DNA of 18,957 bases from Acidimicrobiia bacterium UBA6912 (GTDB taxonomy: Bacteria > Actinomycetota > Acidimicrobiia > Spongiisociales > UBA5794). This document shows, piece by piece, positions 1-7,510 of this stretch. The notes below the pieces were generated by a model. The model was not told the origin of the DNA. It did not search any database and saw nothing but the letters and a program-made list of their open reading frames with translations. Location of the stretch: NCBI GenBank assembly GCA_002450985.1, contig DKBA01000221.1, positions 7,949-26,905 on the forward strand. The letters are read 5' to 3'. Every line of letters starts with the position of its first letter. Within the stretch, counting starts at the first letter, position 1. A program made the translations under genes and the position numbers.

Positions 1-343
1 CCGAACGCCAGCACGTAGCCGGAGGCGAGACACACCGCCGCCCCGGCTCGCAACGACGGTGCGATGACGGCGGCGAAGACGCCGGGGATCTCCTCGTCGG
101 GGATGAGCACATAGACCACGTCGGCCGAGGATGCATGGGCGATGTCGGTGACCTCGAACCCGTCTTGCGCGGCCCGTGACCGGTACCCGTCGTCGATGTT
201 GCCGACGACGACCCGAACGCCGGAATCGCGCAGATTGCCGGCCATCGCGGCACCCAGGTTGCCGTATCCGATCACGGCCACGGTCCGACCGGCGAGCACC
301 TCCGGGTCGCCGTCGCCGGAGCGGTACACGGTGATGTCGCTCA
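1..343 (-). CDS. Ketol-acid reductoisomerase-like protein, N-terminal part (runs off left edge)
   Basis: The first 114 residues are visible; the rest lies beyond the left edge. They form an NAD(P)-binding Rossmann fold like the N domain of ketol-acid reductoisomerase (IlvC): GYGNLGAAMAGNLRDSGV at about 26-43, then ADVVYVLIPDEE at about 74-85. IlvC converts acetolactate to dihydroxyisovalerate in branched-chain amino acid synthesis. Two hallmarks differ here. The usual GYGSQGHA loop reads GYGNLGAA, and the usual catalytic A/S-H-G-F reads ASGY (about 107-110), so the histidine is lost. It is therefore more likely a KARI-like paralogue than the housekeeping enzyme. The GTG start at 343 has GGGAGG five bases upstream (349-354). 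It follows the fakB-like gene by 14 bases and is probably cotranscribed with it. The C-terminal metal-binding domain cannot be judged here. Confidence 0.75.
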
Positions 344-357
344 CGGTGCCTCCCTTG

Positions 358-1206
358 TCATGGATCCGTTTCCGAGCCGATCTCCCACCACCAGGCCAGC
401 CCCAGGACGCCCGGCCCGGTGTGGATGATCATCGCGGTGCTGAACGGCCCGGTGAAGACGGTCGCACCGGGATGTGCTGCTGCCACCGCGGCCGCCAGGT
501 CGGCGGCTGCATCGGGAACCATCGCATGGAGCGCCGCAGCGTGGAGACGGCCTCCACCGGTCGGGCGGGACGCCGCGAGGCGATCCAGCATGCGCCGGAC
601 GGCGGCGGCGTCGCTCGCCGCCGGGACGAGGGGGCGGACGCGGCCTCTCCTGAAATCGAGCACGGGATGCACGCCGGCGAACCGGGCCGCCCAGGCCGCC
701 GCTCCGGGGACGTGACCCGAGCGGGCGAGCTGATCGAGGTTCGGCAGCGTCGCGACCAGCTGCACCCGGGACACGACGTCGTGCGCCCGCTCCGCCACCT
801 CCCCGATCGCGGCACCGCGGCGGGCAGCTGCGGCGGCGGCCAGCACCACCAGCCCCTGCCCTCCGGCGGCGGTCTCGGTGTCGACGACGATCGCTGCGAT
901 GTCGGCGGCCCGCGCTGCCGCCTCCGCCGCCATGTGGGTCCCGGCGCCCATCTCCTGGGACACGGTGAGGATCACCGCCCCGGCCGCCCGATCTGCGGTC
1001 TCCAGCGCGATGAGGAAATCGCCCGGCGTCGGCCCGGACGTGGAGACCTCGGGTGCCCGCGCCACGAGCTCTGCGACGTCGATATCGCCGTCTCGCGCCG
1101 TCACCTCGCCCACCGCGATCCGCAGCGGGACGACGACGATGCCGAGCTGCTCCACCGCATCGGTGGGGACGGTGGCGGCGCTGTCGGTGATCACTCGTAC
1201 GGTCAT
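358..1206 (-). CDS. fakB: DegV family fatty-acid-binding protein (FakB-like)
   Basis: This is a 282-residue DegV-family protein. In the Fak system FakB holds a fatty acid while FakA phosphorylates its carboxyl group, and the acyl-phosphate is then passed to phospholipid synthesis. Visible family features are VRVITDSAATVP at the N terminus, STSGPTPGDF (55-64, corresponding to the TSQPSPGDF loop), the VSQEMGAGT segment (82-90, family SSGLSGT), VDTETAAGGQGL (108-119) and the C-terminal IHTGPGVLGL (261-270), whose His is conserved near the lipid head group. Length is normal for the family. The ATG at 1206 overlaps the stop of the plsY-like gene as ATGA, which suggests translational coupling and fixes the start over longer options. 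FakA and PlsY-like genes directly upstream strongly support the Fak role. Which fatty acid it prefers cannot be read from the sequence. Confidence 0.88.
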   Translation of the reverse strand: MTVRVITDSAATVPTDAVEQLGIVVVPLRIAVGEVTARDGDIDVAELVARAPEVSTSGPTPGDFLIALETADRAAGAVILTVSQEMGAGTHMAAEAAARAADIAAIVVDTETAAGGQGLVVLAAAAAARRGAAIGEVAERAHDVVSRVQLVATLPNLDQLARSGHVPGAAAWAARFAGVHPVLDFRRGRVRPLVPAASDAAAVRRMLDRLAASRPTGGGRLHAAALHAMVPDAAADLAAAVAAAHPGATVFTGPFSTAMIIHTGPGVLGLAWWWEIGSETDP

Positions 1207-1838
1207 GGGCGCCCCTGTGCGCTCCACGGTGCATGGTCCTGGTCGAACACGAGCCGCGCCGCGAACACCTGCAACCGGCTCGTCGTCGGGGGCGGCTCGT
1301 TGCCGGCGACTCGCTTCAGGAGCATGGGCAGGACGACGGCGGCTCCGAGCATGGCACCGCGCCGGCCGCGACGGCGGGCGAGTACCGGAATCAAGGCGAG
1401 GTCGGCGGCGAGCGCCCCAACCGACGTCGCTCCCGCCAGCTTCCCGACGGCGAGGCCGCCGAGCAGCAGCGCCGTTCCCTCGGGTGCACCCGGCAGCAGC
1501 GCACCGAGCGCCGGCGACAGCCCCCGCCCGCCCGCCCCACGGAGGTATGGGGACCAGTTGTGACCGGCCACCGCCGCCCCGGCGGCGACCGCCTGGAGCA
1601 TGGGCCGGTCGCGCCCGGCGAGCAACGGCCCGACGCTCCCCTTGGCCAGGTCGAGGAACCCGCCGACGAAGAGGGGGCGCCAGCCGGCGATTCGGTAGAG
1701 ACCGGTGCCGGACACCGTCCCCGAGCCACTCGTGCGCAGGTCGACCCCGCGCAGCAGACGAGCCAGGATGCCGGAGAAGGGGATCGCACCGATCAGGTAC
1801 GAGACGACCGCAACGGCAGGGCCGGGCAGGCGCTCCAT
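1203..1838 (-). CDS. plsY: PlsY-like acyl-phosphate:glycerol-3-phosphate acyltransferase (divergent motifs)
   Basis: This 211-residue hydrophobic protein resembles PlsY, the membrane enzyme that moves an acyl group from acyl-phosphate to glycerol-3-phosphate. SYLIGAIPFSGILARLL opens the first membrane segment (13-29). Motif 1 is GSGTVSGTGLYRIAG (38-52), motif 2 is GHNWSPYLRGAGGRG (92-106), and the LKRVAGNEP stretch (174-182) corresponds to motif 3. Several usual residues differ: the SGN-x-GATN core of motif 1 is SGTVSGTG, GGKG is GGRG, and the Asn/His part of motif 3 is replaced by hydrophobic residues. It may be a divergent or specialised PlsY. The ATG at 1838 is preferred to an in-frame GTG at 1868 because PlsY proteins begin just before the YLIG segment. 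It sits 33 bases after fakA and overlaps fakB as ATGA, so fatty acid kinase and acyltransferase appear to be made together. Confidence 0.82.
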   Translation of the reverse strand: MERLPGPAVAVVSYLIGAIPFSGILARLLRGVDLRTSGSGTVSGTGLYRIAGWRPLFVGGFLDLAKGSVGPLLAGRDRPMLQAVAAGAAVAGHNWSPYLRGAGGRGLSPALGALLPGAPEGTALLLGGLAVGKLAGATSVGALAADLALIPVLARRRGRRGAMLGAAVVLPMLLKRVAGNEPPPTTSRLQVFAARLVFDQDHAPWSAQGRP

Positions 1839-1871
1839 ACCGACCAGCCTATTGCCTCCCGCCCCCACCCT

Positions 1872-3470
1872 CTACGTTCGTGGGGACAGATCCATCTCCA
1901 CGCCGATGAGGTAGGGGTAGAGCGGCTGCCCGCCCCATGCCACCCGCAGCTCAAGCGCAGGCCGGCGCTGCGACACGCCACGCCGCAGCGCCGCGGTCAC
2001 GGTCTCGTCGGCATCGAGTCCGGTGAGCAGGGTGACGGCGCCCCCACCGGGGACGAGGAGCGCGTCGAGCAGCCGGATCGCTGCCTCGAGGGCAGACGGG
2101 GCGATCGCCACGAGGCCGTCCGGCGTCAATGCGAGCCAATCCCCGGTCTGGATGTCGCCGCGCTCGCTCGTCGCGTCGCGCACCGCCCGCGTCACACCGC
2201 CCGATCGCACCGCGGCGGCAGCACTCGACAGCCTCGCCACGTTGTCGTCCAGGTCGCCCGCCGCATCGAACCCGTCGAGCGCGGCGAGGCCTTCGAGCAC
2301 CGTGCGCGTCGGGATCACGGCCACGTCGACCGCAGTCAGCGAAGGGACCTGTAGTGCGGCGGGCATGATGGTGCGGTCGTTCGGCAGGATCACGACCTGG
2401 GACGACTGTGTGCGCTCCACGGCGTCGAGCAGCTCAGAGGTCGACGGGTTGCGCGCCGGACCGCCCGCGACGATGACCGTGGCCCCGCCGTCACGAAACA
2501 GCTCCCGCACCCCATCGCCGTCGACAACGGCGACGAGCGACGTCGTGAGCCCGGTGGGGCCGGCCGCGTGCAGGTCGGCGACCTGCGCGTGGAGATCGGT
2601 GACCTGCCGGTCGAGCACGCGCCCTGCCGCCTCGGCCGCGGCCATGGCCGCGTGGGGATCGTCGGTGTGGACATGGGCGAGCCAGCGATCGTCGCCCTCG
2701 ACGATCACGGTCGACTCGTTGCCGAGCGCCTCCCAGGCGCCACGGAACCGGCCGAGGTCGTCGGCGGCACCGGCGAGGTGCACCACCACCTCGTACCGAC
2801 CGTGCTGGATGCCGGCGGACTCCGGCATGGGGCCGAGCTCGGCCTCGTCCGGCATGGGCAGCGGTGCGCCGGACACCACGTGCAGGAGCGCATCGAGCAG
2901 GAGCACGAAGCCGGCCCCGCCGGCGTCGACGACGCCCGCAGACCGCAGGGCGGGCAGGAGATCGGGGGTGTGGGCGAGCGCCTCCGCCGCCCCGTCCCGA
3001 GCCGCCGCGGCGACCGTGGTCAACGCTGCGTCACCGGCGGCAGAGGCGGCGTCGGCGGCGGCCCGGGCAACCGTGAGGATCGTTCCCTCGACCGGATGGG
3101 CAACTGCGGCGCGGGCGGCGGTCGATCCGGCCGCGAGGCCTTCCGCCAGACAGGTTCCGCCGCAGGCTGCATCGGTGCTGATCCGCCTGGCCAGCGTGCC
3201 GAGCATCTGGGAGAGGATGACGCCCGATGCGCCGCGGGCGCCGAGCAGTGCACCGCGGGCGATGGCCGTCCCCACGCCGGATGGGCCGACGCCGGCGAGC
3301 GCCGCCACCACCGATTCGAGGGTCATCGCCATGTTGGTCCCGGTGTCCGCATCGGGCACGGGATAGACGTTGAGTTGGTTGAGCCGGCGTCGATGGCGGG
3401 ACAGGAGGTCGTGGTACACGACCATGGTCTCCCGCAGGACTGCTCCGTCGATGTGGGTGGCTGCAGTCAC
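1872..3470 (-). CDS. fakA: Fatty acid kinase subunit A (DhaL/DAK-type, YloV family)
   Basis: A 532-residue protein with the FakA layout: an N-terminal DhaL kinase domain (about 5-200), a middle domain (about 220-300) and a C-terminal DegV-like domain (about 310-532). FakA uses ATP to phosphorylate a fatty acid held by FakB. Nucleotide/Mg binding is shown by NVYPVPDADTGTNM (34-47, Asp40 and Asp42), GARGASGVILSQ (77-88) and GVVDAGGAGF (179-188). The middle domain keeps the His pair in AHVHTDDP (His266, His268). The C terminus PYLIGVE is typical. GTG at 3470 is the only start in frame downstream of the previous stop that precedes the family N-terminal motif (HIDGAVL); an ATG at 3425 would cut into it. 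No strong ribosome site is seen. The gene lies 67 bases after the thiolase gene and 33 bases before the plsY-like gene. Confidence 0.9.
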   Translation of the reverse strand: MTAATHIDGAVLRETMVVYHDLLSRHRRRLNQLNVYPVPDADTGTNMAMTLESVVAALAGVGPSGVGTAIARGALLGARGASGVILSQMLGTLARRISTDAACGGTCLAEGLAAGSTAARAAVAHPVEGTILTVARAAADAASAAGDAALTTVAAAARDGAAEALAHTPDLLPALRSAGVVDAGGAGFVLLLDALLHVVSGAPLPMPDEAELGPMPESAGIQHGRYEVVVHLAGAADDLGRFRGAWEALGNESTVIVEGDDRWLAHVHTDDPHAAMAAAEAAGRVLDRQVTDLHAQVADLHAAGPTGLTTSLVAVVDGDGVRELFRDGGATVIVAGGPARNPSTSELLDAVERTQSSQVVILPNDRTIMPAALQVPSLTAVDVAVIPTRTVLEGLAALDGFDAAGDLDDNVARLSSAAAAVRSGGVTRAVRDATSERGDIQTGDWLALTPDGLVAIAPSALEAAIRLLDALLVPGGGAVTLLTGLDADETVTAALRRGVSQRRPALELRVAWGGQPLYPYLIGVEMDLSPRT

Positions 3471-3537
3471 GTGGGAGCGATGGTATCCGACCGGCGTGGC
3501 GCCCCATCCCGCATCGGCGATCGATCCCGATGTGGGG

Positions 3538-4746
3538 TCAGCGCTCGAGCACGGTGGCCACCCCGAGCCCGGCGGCCCCGCTGATGCCGACGACGCCGGT
3601 ACCCGCGCCGCGCCGTTCCATCTCATCCAGCAGCGTGGCGGTGAGAATCGCCCCCGTTGCCCCGAAGGCGTGCCCCATGGCGATCGTGCCCCCGTTGACG
3701 TTGAACCGCTCGGGTCCGACTTCGAGGTCTCGCTGGAACTTCAGGCAGACCGCGGCGAACGCCTCGGCGAACTCGAAGAGGTCGATGTCGGCGAGACGTA
3801 TGCCCGCGGCTGCCGCGGCCCGCTCGACCGCAACCTGACCGGCGGTGAGCATCACGATCGGATCGACGCTCGCCGTCGCCGCCGCCCGCACCGCGGCACG
3901 GGGGGTGAGCCCGAGATCGGTGGCGCGCGCCTCGCTCATCACCAGCACGGCACCCGCCCCGTCGGCGAGGGACGGCGAGTTGCCCCGATGATGGAGGTGG
4001 CGGATCTCGACGAGCTCTGGGAACCGCGCGAAGACGGCGGCGTCGTGGCCGGTGGTGCCGATGGAGGCGAACGCGGGCTCGAGCGCCGCCGCCTCCTCGG
4101 CGGTCGATCCGGGCCGGACGTGCTCGTCGGTGGCGAGCGTGACCTGGCCGGACGCGTCCTCGACCAGGACGAGCGATCGATCGAAGCGGCCCGCCTCCCA
4201 CGCGGCAGCCGCCCGCCGGTGCGACTGCACGCCGTAGTCGTCCAACTCTTTGCGTTCAAAGCCTTCCAGGGTCGCCACCAGATCGGCGGCAACGCCCATG
4301 AACAGCCCCCCTCCGGTCTGGGCGGCCACCATCGGGTCGGCGTAGAGCGGGCCCTCGTCGGCGTACATGGGGACCCGCGACACCGACTCGACGCCGCCGG
4401 CCACGACGACGTCTGCCATCCCTGCCGTGATCTTGGCGGCGGCGAGATTGACCGCATCGAGCCCCGATGCGCAGAAGCGGTTGATCGTGACCCCGGGCAC
4501 CGATTCGCCCCAGCCGGCGAGAAGGGCGGCCGTTCTCGCCAGGTTGCCGCCCTGCTCGCCCGTCTGTGTCGCACAGCCGAGGATCACGTCGTCGACGAGG
4601 CCGGGGGGGAAGCCGTTGCGCCGCTCCAGCGCCTGCAGCAGCTGGGTGACCATCTGGAGCGGAGTCACAGCAGAGAGCCCGCCGCCGGGCTTCGCCTTGC
4701 CCCGCGGAGTCCGCACCGTATCGACGATGACGGCGGTGCGGCTCAC
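3538..4746 (-). CDS. Thiolase family protein (acetyl-CoA acyltransferase-like) with altered second half of active site
   Basis: This 402-residue thiolase-fold protein resembles FadA/AtoB enzymes, which cleave or form 3-ketoacyl-CoA. The nucleophile is present (NRFCASGLDAVN, Cys92), as are NSPSLADGAGAVLV (256-269) and GGTIAMGHAFGATG (352-365, His359). Three usual residues have changed: the NEAFA Asn is Ala327 (FAEAFA), the GHP proline is Ala360, and the C-terminal Cys of the C-x-G-G-G motif is Ser389 (GISGAAGLG). In standard thiolases that Cys is the acid/base residue, so activity may be altered or dependent on a partner. The GTG start at 4746 overlaps the stop of the SCP2-type thiolase (GTGA), implying paired translation. 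An open frame extends upstream to 5319 but is only shadow sequence over the neighbour. It is probably the third gene of a carotenoid-oxygenase operon. Confidence 0.87.
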   Translation of the reverse strand: MSRTAVIVDTVRTPRGKAKPGGGLSAVTPLQMVTQLLQALERRNGFPPGLVDDVILGCATQTGEQGGNLARTAALLAGWGESVPGVTINRFCASGLDAVNLAAAKITAGMADVVVAGGVESVSRVPMYADEGPLYADPMVAAQTGGGLFMGVAADLVATLEGFERKELDDYGVQSHRRAAAAWEAGRFDRSLVLVEDASGQVTLATDEHVRPGSTAEEAAALEPAFASIGTTGHDAAVFARFPELVEIRHLHHRGNSPSLADGAGAVLVMSEARATDLGLTPRAAVRAAATASVDPIVMLTAGQVAVERAAAAAGIRLADIDLFEFAEAFAAVCLKFQRDLEVGPERFNVNGGTIAMGHAFGATGAILTATLLDEMERRGAGTGVVGISGAAGLGVATVLER

Positions 4747-5969
4747 CGCTCCACCACGAGCGAGGCGACCGTCGTGGCGCTGCCCCCGATGTTCAGCGTC
4801 TGCACCCGCCGGGCACCGCCGACCTGATACTCGCCCGCCGTGCCGGTGAGCTGGCGGTGGGCGTCGAGCAGCATGCGGACCCCCGTCGCCCCGACCGGGT
4901 GCCCGGCGCCGATGAGACCCCCGGACGGGTTCACCGGGAGGGAGCCGTCCGGTGCGATCGTGCCGTCTTCGATCGCCTGCCACGACCGACCCGGTGGCGT
5001 GATCCCGAAGTGGTCGATCGCCATGTACTCGGTGATCGTGAAACAGTCGTGGGTCTCGATGACATCGAGCGCCGCAGGCCCGGCGATCCCGGCGCGGGCC
5101 CACGCATCCGCGATGGCGGCACGCACGTGCGGGAAGACCAGCGGCGCTTCTCGGCTGGCGGCGAGCTTGTCGGCGAGCTTCATCCGTGCGGTGCGGTGGC
5201 CCCACCCGGTCACGCGAGGGAGCCCGGCGAGGTCGGTGCCGTGCCGCTTCGCCCACTGTGCGGCGAACCGGGGCGAGGCGAGGACGACGGCCACCGCCCC
5301 GTCGGTGATCCGGGCGCAATCCTGCTTGCGGATGCGGCCCGCCACCACGGGGTTGAGCTCGTCGTCGACGCCGAAGGCGTCATCCTCGAAGCGCCACGAC
5401 CTCGTCTGGGCGTTGCCGTTGCGCTTTGCGTTGTCGAACGCCTTCTCGGCGAGCGCCATGAGGTGGCGGTAGTCGAGCCCGTGGCGGCCGTCGTACTCGT
5501 CGACGATCTCCGAGAACTGCGCAGGCCACGGGAAGGCCTCGTCGGTCGCCTCGGCCCCGACCCACAGCGCGGCGCCGAGGTGTTCGGCCGCCTGCTGTGT
5601 CGCCACGTTGCGCATCTGCTCGACACCGACGACCACGGCCACGTCGTAGCGGCCGGCCTCGAGGTCGGCGCCTGCGGCGAGCACCGCCATGGACCCCGAG
5701 GCGCAGGCGGCCTCGTGGCGGGCGGCGGGCACGCCGTCGAGCTCCGGGGCGATCGAGGCGAAGAGTCCTCCGAGATGGCCCTGCCCGGTGAACAGCTCGC
5801 CTGCGAAGTTGCCGATGTGGGCCACGCCGACCTCGTCAGGAGCGATACCGGACGCATCGAGCGCATCGAGCACGGCCTCGCTCATCATGGCGAAGATGCC
5901 GCCCCCTCGGCGTGCCCAATTGGTGGCGAAGTCGGTCTGGTGGCCGCCGAGCACGAAGACGTCGGTCAC
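4743..5969 (-). CDS. SCP2-type thiolase (nonspecific lipid-transfer-protein thiolase family)
   Basis: A 408-residue thiolase of the SCP-x/SCP2 type. Members cleave 3-ketoacyl-CoA thioesters, often branched or sterol side-chain-like, or act as retro-aldolase subunits. The family marks are present: HEAACASGS with nucleophile Cys89, THDCFTITE with the SCP2 signature HDCF (307-310), and SGGLIGAGHPVGATG with His357. The C-terminal NIGGSATT in place of C-x-G-G-G is normal for this family, in which the HDCF Cys309 is thought to take that role. No SCP2 sterol-carrier domain is attached, and no DUF35/OB-fold partner gene is in the window. The GTG start at 5969 lies seven bases after the carotenoid-oxygenase stop, and the stop overlaps the next thiolase start. 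That points to tight cotranscription. Substrate is unknown. Confidence 0.9.
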   Translation of the reverse strand: MTDVFVLGGHQTDFATNWARRGGGIFAMMSEAVLDALDASGIAPDEVGVAHIGNFAGELFTGQGHLGGLFASIAPELDGVPAARHEAACASGSMAVLAAGADLEAGRYDVAVVVGVEQMRNVATQQAAEHLGAALWVGAEATDEAFPWPAQFSEIVDEYDGRHGLDYRHLMALAEKAFDNAKRNGNAQTRSWRFEDDAFGVDDELNPVVAGRIRKQDCARITDGAVAVVLASPRFAAQWAKRHGTDLAGLPRVTGWGHRTARMKLADKLAASREAPLVFPHVRAAIADAWARAGIAGPAALDVIETHDCFTITEYMAIDHFGITPPGRSWQAIEDGTIAPDGSLPVNPSGGLIGAGHPVGATGVRMLLDAHRQLTGTAGEYQVGGARRVQTLNIGGSATTVASLVVER

Positions 5970-5976
5970 GGGTTCG

Positions 5977-7434
5977 TCAGCCCCGCGCTGCCGTGGCGAG
6001 CTGCTCCTCGGGCACCCAGCAGGCGTGGAACCCGTTGGGCACCCGGGTCGGCAAGAGCACACGTCCGATCGGGCCGGCGGCGAGGTCCTGGGCGTCGAGG
6101 ATCACCAACTCCGACCGGCCGACGGCGGCGTCGTACACGAAGCTCACCAGGTAGCCGTCGTCCTCGCTCGTCGCACCTTGCCGTGGTGCGAAGGGGGCCT
6201 CCGAGCCGTAGCGCCCGGCCCCGAAGCCGTAGCGCTCCGACGCGCCGGTCTCCAGGTCGTACTTGACGAGTCCGTCGAAGTACATCGTGAAGTCGTTGTT
6301 GATCGAGACGTTGTAGGCGTAGCGACTCCGGGTGCCGAGCAGGTCCACCGGAATGGTCGGGAACTCGGTGTTGCGCTCGTCCCGCGGCTCCTCGCGCATC
6401 GTGCCGGTGCGGAGATCGAAACGGTAGCGATAGAGGAACGCATCGAGCCGCAGGTAGTTGAGGATGCTGGCCAGTGGACCCGTGAGCGGCACCGGGGCGG
6501 GCCCGGGGGGACGGAACCGGCACACGTCCATCACGATCTCGTCTCCATCCTCGAAGGCGTTGACCGTGTGATAGATATAGCACGGGTCGGCCTCGAACCA
6601 CCGTACGTCGGTCGCCGACCCGTACCGCGGGATCACGGCGAACCGCGTCGGCGTGTCGCGCATGAAGAGCAGGGCGTGGCGTCCGTGCTTCGCCGACTCG
6701 GGGTCGACCACGAGGGGTAGGTCCATGAGGATCGAGTACCGCTCGGTGATCGCCATGTCGTGGGGCATTCGGGCGCCGGGGAGGTCGATCGGCACGAAGT
6801 GCTTCAACACCCCGTCGGCCGAGACCACCCCGTAGCTCATGTACGGCGGCACCGGCCCGTAGTCGAAGAACAGGAACTCGCCGGTGCGCTGGTCGACCTT
6901 GGCATGGGCGGACACGCACGACTGCCGGGTGCCTTGCCAATCGTCCGCGCCCACGGTCTCCAGGGTGAGCGGATCCACCCGGTACGGGGCACCGGCGAGG
7001 TACCAGAGGGCAACCAGGCTGCCGTTGTGGAAGACCACGTCGGTGTTGGCGGTGTCCTTGAGCCGCAGCCGGGAGCCGTCGTCGGGATTGGCGCTGCGGT
7101 CCTCGGCGACGCCGCGCCACAGGGCCCGACCGGCGGCGCCGTCGGCGGCGAATCCGTCGGTCCGGATCCATCGGTTCCGGTACGTCGCGGCGCCGTCCCT
7201 GAGGTGGATGGCGTGGAGCATGCCGTCGCCGTCGAACCAGTGGTAGCGGCCTTCGGTGGCGAAGCGCGGGTTGGGGCCGTTGCGAACGTAGAGGCCGTTG
7301 AGGTCGGCGGGGATCTCGCCGACCACCTCGAGGTTCGCGGCGTCGATCTCGGTGTCCACCGGGGCATAGCCGCCCATCAGGTACGGATTCTCCCCGGCGT
7401 CCAGCGCCACGTTGAGCACGTCGTTGCGAACCAT
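5977..7434 (-). CDS. Carotenoid cleavage oxygenase family protein (RPE65/CCD)
   Basis: A 485-residue non-haem iron oxygenase of the carotenoid/stilbene/lignostilbene cleavage family. These enzymes use O2 to split an alkene into two carbonyl products. The N terminus has NLEVVGEIPADLNGLYVRNG and FDGDGMLHA as expected. All four iron-binding histidines can be placed: His177 (SAHAKVD), His225 (MPHDMAIT), His289 (YIYHTVNAFEDGD) and His470 (NGFHACWVP). Second-shell acids are plausible at Glu295 and Glu357 (NTEFPTI). Length is normal. ATG at 7434 is preferred to an in-frame GTG at 7443 because GGGGGTGG lies at suitable distance. It is the first gene of a probable operon with two thiolases, under a promoter/operator at 7461-7507 and directly after a TetR gene. 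Carotenoid, apocarotenoid, stilbene and phenylpropanoid substrates all remain possible. Confidence 0.92.
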   Translation of the reverse strand: MVRNDVLNVALDAGENPYLMGGYAPVDTEIDAANLEVVGEIPADLNGLYVRNGPNPRFATEGRYHWFDGDGMLHAIHLRDGAATYRNRWIRTDGFAADGAAGRALWRGVAEDRSANPDDGSRLRLKDTANTDVVFHNGSLVALWYLAGAPYRVDPLTLETVGADDWQGTRQSCVSAHAKVDQRTGEFLFFDYGPVPPYMSYGVVSADGVLKHFVPIDLPGARMPHDMAITERYSILMDLPLVVDPESAKHGRHALLFMRDTPTRFAVIPRYGSATDVRWFEADPCYIYHTVNAFEDGDEIVMDVCRFRPPGPAPVPLTGPLASILNYLRLDAFLYRYRFDLRTGTMREEPRDERNTEFPTIPVDLLGTRSRYAYNVSINNDFTMYFDGLVKYDLETGASERYGFGAGRYGSEAPFAPRQGATSEDDGYLVSFVYDAAVGRSELVILDAQDLAAGPIGRVLLPTRVPNGFHACWVPEEQLATAARG

Positions 7435-7460
7435 GCGAGCCACCCCCGGGGCGCCAGAAC

Positions 7461-7480
7461 TTTCGAACAGTGATTCGAAA
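7461..7480 (-). promoter_or_regulatory. Candidate TetR operator palindrome
   Basis: A 20-base inverted repeat, TTTCGAA-N6-TTCGAAA, with perfect seven-base arms. It starts at the -10 box and covers the expected start point of the carotenoid-oxygenase promoter, where bound repressor would block transcription. Size and symmetry suit a TetR dimer, and a TetR gene lies immediately upstream. A longer-range pair, TCGAACAG (7463-7470) and CTGTTCGA (7490-7497), shares one arm and brackets the -10 box, so a second repressor dimer or alternative register is possible. Binding by the neighbouring TetR is inferred. Confidence 0.6.
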
Positions 7481-7507
7481 TTCTAACGGCTGTTCGATCG
7501 GTGGCAA
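7480..7507 (-). promoter_or_regulatory. Sigma70-type promoter for the carotenoid-oxygenase operon
   Basis: Read on the minus strand, TTGCCA (7502-7507) and TAGAAT (7480-7485) match the -35 and -10 consensus at five of six bases each, with a 16-base spacer. The -10 box lies about 45 bases before the ATG at 7434. The segment is AT-richer than its surroundings. The -35 box starts just after the TetR stop codon, so the downstream genes can be transcribed separately from the regulator. Confidence 0.6.
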
Positions 7508-7510
7508 GGG

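Noticed and set aside
142..1563. 473-residue plus-strand open frame
   Set aside because: It is antisense to the KARI-like, FakB and PlsY-like genes; no domain, low-complexity composition.
4747..5319. Long N-terminal extension of the second thiolase
   Set aside because: The extension overlaps the SCP2 thiolase in another frame and is Arg/Gly-rich. Thiolase homology begins at VSRTAVIVDTVRTPRG, right at the GTGA overlap.
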